DNA of 64,000 nucleotides from Xenopus tropicalis (lineage: Eukaryota; Chordata; Amphibia; Anura; Pipidae). Each line of letters begins with the position of its first letter. The first letter of the stretch is position 1. Under the pieces are notes generated by a model. The model had not been told where the DNA came from. It worked only from the letters and a program-made list of their open reading frames with translations, and did not search any database. Below are positions 55,815-64,000 of the stretch, in pieces. The DNA is taken from assembly GCF_000004195.4 (NCBI RefSeq), contig NC_030679.2, positions 35,205,712 through 35,269,711 of the forward strand. Direction: 5' to 3'. The position numbers were made by a program, and so were the translations under genes.

Positions 55815-57002
55815 AAACAACTTATCTGGGTTTTATTAAATAACTTCTTTAGTGGTACATTGGTGGGATTTGCCCAGATATTCCCTGAGCTGACTCTTTG
55901 CTATGCGTGATAAATATGTTTGTAACATGTCTTGTTTAATGGCTAAACTACCAGTCAAGGTCCAGCTGCAAACAGTGTTTCTAGTGATAATAACACTAGA
56001 ATGTAAATAAATAACCTCGAATAAAAATGAAACAATTAAACATTATGAACTGTAGAGATGCGAAGGGACCATTTGAATATATGAAAAAATAAAAACACAA
56101 TGCAAGCTTTATCCTTATATGGGTTGTAGTATGATACAAGCTAATGTGTATATAATGAATATTCTTCCCATTACGTTTAAACGCAGAGAAACATCAGATG
56201 CTATTTCATTTTACTGTTAACATTATCTTTATGCCAGTAATATATGTACAGATGAATGCCATCATTTGAGCAGAACAAATTAGAAAGATTATGTTTACCT
56301 TGCATCTATTAAACAGGATAATGTTACAATCACTCATTAGACTGTGCCTTTGGAATCAGTCGCATTGTGGGCATAACTCTAATTCCTCTACATTTCCTCT
56401 CTTATTTAAGTGTGCAGTAATAAGTATTTCAATTTCAGTTAGAAAGACAGATAGTTAGAGCCACAGTTCTGTTGATGATATCTCTGAAAAGTTGCCATGC
56501 AATCTCATAAAACACTTTACAACAATAAGAATGGCAAATATGTGTTCCCTGCTACTGGGAGTGCAGCAATCAAAGATTTCTTAAAATAAAGCCTGCTATA
56601 AAGAACAAGTTTTGTGAGGCCGATGCCTCTGTAAAATTGTTTCTGAACTGAGGCCCTTTGAAAGGGGTTTTTTCATCTTGGACCCACAAAAGATGTTTTT
56701 TTTTGTTTGTTTTGTTCTCATTGTAGCATCAACTTTATATTCTGGTGGCTGTTATCTTGTATTGTTAATTGTTTTGCAGTTTAAAAATGTGTTCTTTGTT
56801 ATTAAACAACAGGTTATTTGGCTTTTTCCTGGTCCTGTTTGCCACCTGCAGTGTTAATTTGCAAGAAACACAGGGTCTGAGAAGCTGGGTTAAAGGAAAG
56901 CCTGGAGTAGTATTGAGCATTAGAAGAAAACAGTATTGTTGCATGTAGCTATGGCACAGCTATAAAAAAAGTCAGCTCAGAATGAGTTTTTGCTAGCAAT
57001 GT
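55815..57002. other. Unique AT-rich DNA
   Basis: No repeat or gene recognised; clean stretch at 56.0-56.6 kb. Confidence 0.4.
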
Positions 57003-57006
57003 TTAA

Positions 57007-57438
57007 AGGAGAAGGAAAGCTTCAATCACTGCAGGGGTGACAAATGTTAGAACACCCCCCCCCTTGATTGTATTCACTTATCTGATACCCTGGGCTAGTG
57101 TTCCTGTTAGCAGAAAACTGCCCCGGCACAGGGTATGTGCAAGCAAGCGATCCTCTTCCTGCTTTTTTCTTTGTGCAGGTCTATATGTGCAGTAGAGTGA
57201 AAAGGGGAACTTTAAGCCAGCTTTTCACTGTGTATTCAGAAGAAAAAAGAAAGTGCATTGAAGAAAGAAGAAGCAGAAGAAGGGGCTCTTTCCATGGTGC
57301 ACACAGGAATACCCTGGGTAGGTGCAGTTTTCTGCTAATGGGACCACCAGCTCAGGGTATCAGGTAAGTGATTGTATTACTTGGGGCTGGGGGGCTAATA
57401 TTTGGCACCCCCCCAGTGATTGAAGCTTTCCTTCTCCT
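57007..57438. mobile_element. T2/Kolobok-type MITE
   Basis: 432 bp between TTAA sites (57,003-57,006 and 57,439-57,442); ends AGGAGAAGGAAAGCTTCAAT / ATTGAAGCTTTCCTTCTCCT are perfect inverted repeats of 20 bp. The inner part also folds (CAGAAAACTGCC at about 57,112 with GCAGTTTTCTG at about 57,325; ATACCCTGGGC with CTCAGGGTATC). Well preserved. Confidence 0.93.
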
Positions 57439-57637
57439 TTAAGAACCTTGACACTTTTTATGAGTGACCCTTACAGTATTCAGTGGGACATGAATCTATA
57501 CATGGCACCATACTGATTTCTAGAGCTTTAATCAGGACGTAGGTAACAAAACACTGACTGACTATAAATGTTTGTTCTTTTTTTATAGTACAAGGCTGTT
57601 AGTGACCCTACATACATGTGGCAACTGTAGCCATTAA

Positions 57638-58030
57638 AGGACATGTAAAACCAATATTTTCCTACCATGTATATAAGTTAGGCATATCTCCCGCACCCAA
57701 ATCACACCATTTGTACAGCATATTTCCCCTCTGTTTGTCAGCACATCACATTTTCCTAAAACAAATAGCAGCTTTCACCCAGCACCCATTTTCCCTCTCG
57801 TGCTTAAGCTGGGGTCAGGAGAGGAGGTTAGGAGAAAAATATGTACAGCTAGAGCAGATTTTCTATGCAAAGTAGCAGTGCCATCTCTTTATTGGCTGCA
57901 AGACTGGAGTGTATGTTTGGTAACCTGAGTTGAGAAGAACTGAGCATGCTCCGTTAGCCAAAAGGCACAGTGAGTTAGAGGAGGGGAAGGAATCCCAAGT
58001 GATTAAGGGGATGCTGCAGCCTTACTATGA
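57638..58030. mobile_element. T2-like MITE, left part
   Basis: TTAA (57,634-57,637) then AGGACATGTAAAACC, a T2-type start; the right end is not found. Confidence 0.45.
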
Positions 58031-58044
58031 AGTGCTTATGCATA

Positions 58045-58192
58045 GGCCCGGAGAGTCAATCTGTGGATTCTGGCAAATGCCAGAGGGGCTGCTGTAAGAT
58101 GCTATAGTCACTATTTATTGTCATTATTTATGTCATGGGGCATTTTAAGCCTCTGTGTACTCAAACTTTCAGTATTGAAGCCCAGTCCAGGC
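58045..58192. mobile_element. hAT-type MITE (CAGTGCCGGACTGG family) fragment
   Basis: GGCCCGGAGAGTCAATCTGT, CTGGCAAATGCCAGAGGGGC and the end motif AAGCCCAGTCCAGGCTG, related to the element hosting the nested hAT at 31.5 kb. Confidence 0.45.
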
Positions 58193-58214
58193 TGGTCCAG
58201 GCTGCTATTTATGT

Positions 58215-59284
58215 GTGCTGCTCACATTTGTCCCACCTGCTTCCTATTAGCTGGCTCTTCCAAATACACTACAACTAAAGGAAATTGAAAAATGTTCTTA
58301 TTAGATGCAGACTGTACTATATCATCTATGTTAGTGTACCATATAGACTGAAATGTTGTACCTCCATATTAATACTGTACGGGCTAAAAAACATTGTATC
58401 CGTGCGTCCTTTTCTTGAGAAGATATCAGAGATTAGCGATTTCTGTTGTAATTCTCTGTTGATCAAAATCTTACTGTAAAATATATATATCAGAAATATA
58501 ATTCACTGTAGAAATTGAGTATATACGATTAATTTTAATTCCACAACTGATCAGTTTTAGCCTGTGGCCATTCTTTCTCCGCAGAGCTACAATACAACAG
58601 CCTTAAGGTCTGATTCATGCTTCAGAGGCGACAATGAAGTTTGAAATACCTTTTGAATGAAGCATCTCCCAGAAATGGCAGACCCATCATTTTAATCAGG
58701 CAGAAGAGGCAGAAGAGTTCTACAGTAAGTATTCACAATTGTCAGTCTGACATTTTCTCAATACATCTGAAAGAATTATCTCAGAAATACATTTTTTTTT
58801 GTGAAATCTTTTTATGCGCAAGAAATCTTTTATGTTCATGGTATCAGAGAACAATAGTACACAGTTTTTTTTGTTTTTTTTAAAAAGGGACAGAAATGCC
58901 ATGAAATGATTTGGAATTCTAATTTGCTTTATTTGGAAGTGGATTTAAAGAGGATGAGAACCTCTTACAAAGAATTTTGAATGATTTTCTTATACACATT
59001 TTTGAACAAGAGACCCTAAAGCCTGAATATGGGAATTAGCAGAATCGCTTGCAGACAGAACTTACAAAAAAGCTTTATTTTTACTTGTACTGAAAAACAA
59101 TTTATTGTGCCTTACCAAATATATGAATTTATATAGTTTGGGCATCTATTGTGTCATTTTGTTAAAAGATAACTTCAGTTTTCCAATAATGCAGAACAAT
59201 TTATAAAGAGTAGACCTGTTTGAATGTGTAAAACAATAAAGAACTGACTGTTTAAACAGGACTCTGTGGCAAAGTGCATTGTCA
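58215..59284. other. AT-rich stretch without recognisable gene
   Basis: No gene, RNA or repeat family recognised. Confidence 0.45.
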
Positions 59285-59286
59285 TT

Positions 59287-59340
59287 TCTCAGAGCTTTCT
59301 GTATAAGGGGATTCCAGATAATAGATCCTATCAAATGTAT
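59287..59340. mobile_element. Palindromic MITE (ACAGGTATGGGAYCC family) fragment
   Basis: AGAGCTTTCTGTATAAGGGG and CCAGATAATAGATCCTATC; one end only. Confidence 0.5.
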
Positions 59341-59529
59341 GTATATGTATACAGAGAGAGCTATTGGTGTGCTTGTGTGCTTGCAACAATAGAGCTGATT
59401 AGGGAAATATGCCACCCAGGACCAGTAGCTTACCAACCAGCCCACCCTTCCCCCGCCAACCTGTGTCCCCAGCTTTTAGCCCACTCACGATGTGTAGGTA
59501 AGGGTTGGAGAGAGGGGCACCTCTTAGAC

Positions 59530-60060
59530 CAGGCATCCTCAAACTATGGCCGCGGGCAGGATCCGGCCCCCCCAGGGTAATTTATCCGGCCCCTGCTGCG
59601 TCCTCACCCCTGGCACAGGAGAGAGAGTACTCAGCAAGGGGCGGGAAGCTGGGCGAGGGAGGAAGGACGGTGCTGGAAGAGATAGTACTCGGCAGTGAGA
59701 AGGAGGAGCGGGGGGAGAGGGAGAACGGATGGACGGAGTGGGGAGAGCTGGAAGAGGGAGATCTCAGCAGGGTGTGGAAGGGGGGAGCTGGGAGAGGGAG
59801 GATGGACGGAGCAGGGGAGCTGGAAGAAAGAGTATGCAGCAGTGAGTGGGAGGAGCAGGGGGAGAGGGAAGACAGATGGATGGAGCAGGGGAGCTGGAAA
59901 AGAGAGAATGCAGTAGGGAAGAGCAGATGGATGATGCAGGAGTGGGCCCTAGTTTGACTCAGCAGGCAGCTGGAGTGGGGTGGGGGCAGGCGGGGACTAT
60001 AGTCCGGCCCCCAACAGTCTGAGGGACCATGAACTGGCCCCATACTTAAAAAGACCCCTG
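59530..60060. mobile_element. hAT-type element with GA-rich minisatellite
   Basis: Starts CAGGCATCCTCAAACTATGG, ends CATACTTAAAAAGACCCCTG; duplication TCTTAGAC (59,522-59,529) / TCTTAGAT (60,061-60,068), 7 of 8. The sub-terminal GGCCGCGGGCAGGATCCGGC is typical of a vertebrate hAT family. It sits inside an older repeat whose GAATAGAGGAAG and GCTTCCTCTATAGGTATGTC motifs continue after 60,068. No transposase. Confidence 0.85.
59655..59935. repeat. GA-rich minisatellite, about four ~70-bp units
   Basis: Imperfect repeats of GGATGGACGGAGCAGGGGAG, GCTGGAAGAG and GCAGTGAG blocks. The array keeps long frames open on both strands (59,505-59,957 plus, 59,582-60,088 minus, Ser/Pro-rich on the minus strand); these are not genes. 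Confidence 0.85.
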
Positions 60061-60271
60061 TCTTAGATGAATAGAGGAAGAAGACCATCGTCTGTGACCC
60101 CCTGTCCCTGGCATACCACCCCCCAGGGACTGCTTCCTCTATAGGTATGTCATTGCTTAGGACTACATTGCTTGCCCAAGGCCCTTCCTACTGCAAGGCT
60201 TACACCTGGCATCCTGGAAATCCGGTATTGTGTTATTGATGGAGACCCTTTAAAGAACATAATATTATTTA

Positions 60272-61859
60272 CAGTGGCTTGCAAAAGTATTCGGCCCCCT
60301 TGAACTTTTCCACATTTTGTCACATTACATCCACAAACATGAATCAATTTTATTGGAATTTCACGTGAAAGACCAATACAAAGTGGTGTACACGTGAGAA
60401 GTGGAACGAAAATCATACATGATTCCAAACATTTTTTACAAATAAATAACTGCAAAGTGGGGTGTGCGTAATTATTCAGCCCCCTGAGTCAATACTTTGT
60501 AGAACCACCTTTTGCTGCAATTACAGCTGCCAGTCTTTTAGGGTATGTCTCTACCAGCTTTGCACATCTACAGACTGAAATCCTTGCCCATTCTTCTTTG
60601 CAAAACAGCTCCAGCTCAGTCAGATTAGATGGACAGCGTTTGTGAACAGCAGTTTTCAGATCTTGCCACAGATTCTCGATTGGATTTAGATCTGGACTTT
60701 GACTGGGCCATTCTAACACATGGATATGTTTTGTTTTAAACTATTCCATTGTTGCCCTGGCTTTATGCTTAGGGTCGTTGTCCTGTTGGAAGCTGAACCT
60801 CCGCGCCAGTCTCAAGTCTTTTGCAGACTCCAAGAGGTTTTCTTCCAAGATTGCCCTGTATTTGGCTCCATCCATCTTCCCATGAACTCTGACCAGCTTC
60901 CCTTTCCCTGCTGAAGAGAAGCACCCCCAGAGCATGATGCTGCCACCACCATATTTGACAGTGGGGATGGTGTGTTCAGAGTGATGTGCAGTGTTAGTTT
61001 TCCGCCACACATAGCGTTTTGCATTTTGGCCAAAAAGTTCCATTTTGGTCTCATCTGACCAGAGCACCTTCTTCCACATGTTTGCTGTGTCCCCCACATG
61101 GCTTGTGGCAAACTGCAAACGGGACTTCTTATGGTTTTCTGTTAACAATGGCTTTCTTCTTGCCACTCTTGCATAAAGGCCAACTTTGTGCAGTGCATGA
61201 CTAATAGTTGTCCTATGGACAGATTCCCCCACCTGAGCTGTAGATCTCTGCAGCTCCCCCAGAGTCACCATGGGCCTCTTGGCTGCATTTCTGATCAGCG
61301 CTCTCCTTGTTCGGCCTGTGAGTTTAGGTGGATGGCCTTGTCTTGGTAGGTTTACAGTTGTGCCATACTCCTTCCATTTCTGAATGATCGCTTGAACAGT
61401 GCTCCGTGGGATGTTCAAGGCTTTGGAAATCTTTTTGTAGCCTAAGCCTGCTTTAAATTTCTCAATAACTTTATCTCTGACCTGTCTGGTGTGTTCTTTG
61501 GACCTCATGGTGTTGTTGCTCCCAATATTCTCTTAGACAACCTCTGAGGCCGTCACAGAGCAGCTGTATTTGTACTGACATTAGATTACACACAGGTACA
61601 CTCTATTTAGTCATTAGCACTCATCAGGCAATGTCTATGGGCAACTGACTGCACTCAGACCAAAGGGGGCTGAATAATTACGCACACCCCACTTTGCAGT
61701 TATTTATTTGTTAAAAATGTTTGGAATCATGTATGATTTTCGTTCCACTTCTCACGTGTACATCACTTTGTATTGGTCTTTCACGTGGAATTCCAATAAA
61801 ATTGATTCATGTTTGTGGCTGTAATGTGACAAAATGTGGAATACTTTTGCAAGCCACTG
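60272..61859 (-). mobile_element. Tc1-type transposon, 1588 bp
   Basis: Full-length DNA transposon flanked by TA (60,270-60,271 and 61,860-61,861). Long terminal inverted repeats: left 60,272-60,484 (213 bp), right 61,664-61,859 (196 bp), both starting CAGTGGCTTGCAAAAGTAT from outside. The right repeat lacks about 18 bp near its outer end (TCGGCCCCCTTGAACTTT of the left). Repeats of about 200 bp are the IR/DR architecture of many vertebrate Tc1 elements. One transposase gene on the minus strand fills the middle. Confidence 0.97.
60489..61508 (-). pseudogene. Tc1 transposase gene with one in-frame stop
   Basis: Encodes a cut-and-paste transposase that binds the element's inverted repeats and inserts at TA. 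Start: ATG at 61,508 (MRSKEHTRQVRDKV), the usual family start. About 339 codons, normal for Tc1. N-terminal paired-type helix-turn-helix region (YKKISKALNIPRSTVQAI near residues 24-41; second DNA-binding part to about 110) with basic linker PRQGHPPKLTGRTRR. Catalytic DD34E triad visible: D152 (WSDETK), D243 (QQDNDPKH), E278 (NPIENLW), 34 residues between the last two. The glycine-rich GGGSIMLWG box is present. A TAG stop at 60,741-60,743 (codon 256, between D243 and E278, where relatives have Trp) interrupts it; no frameshift was seen. The stop separates the catalytic Glu, so this copy is expected to be inactive. Confidence 0.96.
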
Positions 61860-61909
61860 TATATAGCCACTCACGCTTTATAGAGTAAAGTGCATGGATT
61901 GACCTAAAG

Positions 61910-62216
61910 CAGTGATCCCCAAACTTTTTACTTGTGAGACACACTCAGATGTAAAACATGTTGGTGAGCCACACAAGCATGGAAAAATTTCTTTGGGGAT
62001 GCAAAATAAGGCCTGTGATTGGCTATTTGGCAGCCCCATGTGGACTTATGGCCTGGAGGAGGCTAAGCTTGAAGTAAAACTGTGTCTCTGTGCTTCCAAA
62101 ACTTGTCTCCAAGCCAGAAATTTACAAAAGGGCACCTACTTTTAGGCCACTGAGAGCAACATCCATGGGGATGGTGAGTAACATGTTGGTCATAAGCCAC
62201 TGGTTGAAGACCATCA
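61910..62216 (-). mobile_element. hAT-type MITE (CAGTGATCCCCAAC family)
   Basis: CAGTGATCCCCAAACTTTTT at the left; CATGTTGGTCATAAGCCACT and a degraded GGTTGAAGACCATCAG right end. Collinear with the 49.6-kb copy; no clear duplication. Confidence 0.8.
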
Positions 62217-62219
62217 GCC

Positions 62220-63395
62220 TTGACCTGCTAGTAATTCCAGGAAGCTAATGACTTGTGCTGAGTGAATCCAATACTAATGCAGTGTGCTTTGGAAATGAGG
62301 TAATTCCATATATTTAAATCCAAAATGTTCAATAAAGAAGTGATAAAATATATTTATCTACAGCTGTAGACTCAACTACAAGCCAGTTATTGAAAGCCAA
62401 CAAACCACGCAAAAGTCTAGCCCAAGAGAAAAAAAGAGAGCACAATGACAGCATTGTTAAGAAAATTGGATAACATACTATTTACCACCAAATAATTTTC
62501 TTCCCTGTCTTTCTCATTGCATGCGTCTAGCCATTGCCAATTGCATTTGACCTGTGAAACATATTACTGTAAACATATAAGGGGTGTTAAAGTCTATCAT
62601 CTCCCATGATACGCAGCATGCTACATAACTATCATATCTAACCTTGATGGCTGTTAATTAAATGTATCATAAGATATAAACAGCGGGGGGGATAAATCTG
62701 AAGTGAAATTAAGGATGATACAGCCAAGTGGCTTATAACAGAACAGTGATTAGATGAGCTTAGGTTATAAGGGCAATATGCAGAGAAATTTGCTAGGGAA
62801 TTATATCATTTGTCTATTTCAAAATAAGATGAAAACAAAATAAATATCTAGCAAAATGTTGCTTTTCATTTCCATGGAGTTTTCTTAGAAAAAAAAAACA
62901 TTTCTGTCAGACAGCCAATAAACTAATAACTAGATAGTTTGTCAAAGCTGGTCAATTTATGGCTTTATTCACAGGTGAGTAACCTCTAACAGGAAACCTG
63001 ACTTAGTGGTCTGACAATAAAACAAGATCAAAAATCTACAGCTGAGTGCACTATTTTTCTCTCAACTTCCATTTGCTGGACTGTGTAGAATGATTGCACA
63101 GTCTCCACTTAGAAATGAAAATAAGAGAGCCTATGGGTTTAAAACAGGGAAAATGGATGACATTATTTTATGTTTGAACTGAGTAGTACTGTGTTTATTT
63201 CGCATAAAGTCATATAATGCATCAGAGCTGTGCTGTCAGGATGAACAATTATAGATATGTGGAATGAAAATGGAATAACTCCTTAATGGCAGGGCCCTTC
63301 TATTTTTATTCTGAAATCCATGGTTGTTAAATTATTGCATAACTTGATGGTGCTATATAACTGACAATGATGACTAGGTAGTCTAAACTATCCCC
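62220..63395. other. Unique AT-rich DNA
   Basis: No gene or repeat recognised. Confidence 0.45.
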
Positions 63396-63402
63396 GCTCA
63401 AC

Positions 63403-63477
63403 ATAAAGCTGCCCATACGTGCACTGATCTTATCGTACGAAACAAGGTTTTGTACGATATTCAGTGTGTGTCTCCAG
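63403..63477. mobile_element. CTGCCCATACGTGCACTGAT-type MITE fragment
   Basis: AAAGCTGCCCATACGTGCAC start and an inner palindrome TCGTACGAAACAAGGTTTTGTACGA; a frog MITE that is cut by the hAT element at 63,478. Confidence 0.45.
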
Positions 63478-64000
63478 TAGAGATGTAGCGAACCTCACAA
63501 AAAAAGTTCGCGAACCCGTTCGCGAACTTCCGCCAAAAAGTGTGAACTTTTGCGAACTTTGCGAACCCCATAGACTTAAATGAGAAGGCGAACTTTAAAA
63601 CCTAGAAAAGCCATTTCTGCCCAGAAACCTGATTTTAAAGTTGTTTAAAGGGTGCCACGACCTGGACAGTGGCATGCAGGAGGGGGATCAAGGGCAAAAA
63701 TTTCTCTGAAAAATACGTTGTTGACACAGCGTTGCGTTTTGTGCTGTAAAGGGCAGAAATCCCACTACATTTCTAAACTTGTGTAATAAACTGCTTTAAA
63801 ACATCCGGCGTCTACATGCCAATCAAGTCGTGTAAAGGTTACAGCCGGTTCACACGCAAAGACAAAACGCCGCAGTAGTGGATACGGAATATATTATTGC
63901 TGGTGGAAAAACATCGCTCAGGTGATTTTATTACAATGCAATGTCACTACTATGTGTAACGTGTTTGGTGCACTACTATGAATAACAGCAAACAGCACTG
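63478..64000 (-). mobile_element. hAT-type element (TAGAGATGTAGCGAAC family), runs off the window
   Basis: Begins TAGAGATGTAGCGAACCTCA and follows the reverse complement of 32,110-32,445 closely up to AAACTGCTTTAAAAC (about 63,802). From there it diverges completely (CATCCGGCGTCTACATGCCA onwards), so this copy has a different, perhaps longer, interior. The far end lies outside the window. Confidence 0.88.

Noticed and set aside
59505..60088. Open frames of 150 and 168 codons on opposite strands, Ser/Pro-rich or Glu/Gly-rich
   Set aside because: They cover the GA-rich minisatellite of a hAT element and reflect its composition.

Overview
The window looks like non-coding chromosomal DNA of a clawed frog (Xenopus, most likely X. 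tropicalis or a close relative). The argument is the repeat content: many copies of families I know from Xenopus, including the TAGTGATGAGCGAA hAT-type MITE, T2/Kolobok-type MITEs with TTAA target sites, the ACAGGTATGGGA palindromic MITE and frog CR1-like LINE 3' ends, in an AT-rich background. I recognise no host protein-coding gene, rRNA or tRNA. The longest open frames are a Tc1 transposase with one internal stop and frames created by tandem repeats. The window is therefore intergenic or deep intronic.

Layout. 0-4.6 kb: AT-rich, few old repeats. 4.6-6.3 kb: a (TA)n-rich cluster holding a hAT-type half element, two retroelement 3' ends, a palindromic MITE and an internally deleted Tc1 copy. 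7-8.3 kb: decayed MITEs. 10.9-12.5 kb: a probable solo LTR, then a hAT MITE whose middle has grown into a CpG-rich minisatellite of about 18 units. 14.6-18.9 kb: hAT MITE, CR1-like 3' end, T2-like and Harbinger-type MITEs. 19-20.3 kb: an LTR-like sequence with an inserted retroelement tail. 22-28.5 kb: hAT MITEs, one nested in another MITE. 30.2-33.5 kb: Harbinger-type MITE, CR1-like fragment split by a tRNA-type SINE, and a hAT element nested inside another. 34.98-38.54 kb: a nearly perfect 1.78-kb tandem duplication. 38.5-45.8 kb: the densest MITE cluster, with nested insertions whose order can be read. 49.4-52.9 kb: T2-like element with a hAT inside, Harbinger-type and hAT copies. 55-62.2 kb: T2 MITEs, a hAT with a GA-rich minisatellite, and a 1.6-kb Tc1 element. 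From 63.48 kb: a hAT element running off the end.

What the sequence shows best is mobile-element biology. hAT families (ends TAG/CAG, 8-bp target duplications), PIF/Harbinger-like (TAA/TTA), T2/Kolobok-like (TTAA), Tc1 (TA), CR1-like, SINE, LTR and probable Penelope-like remnants carrying hammerhead-like motifs are stacked in datable order. I saw no convincing new biological system; the points most worth checking are the tandem duplication, the minisatellite growth inside hAT MITEs, the back-to-back hammerhead-like motifs, and the Tc1 copy with one nonsense codon.
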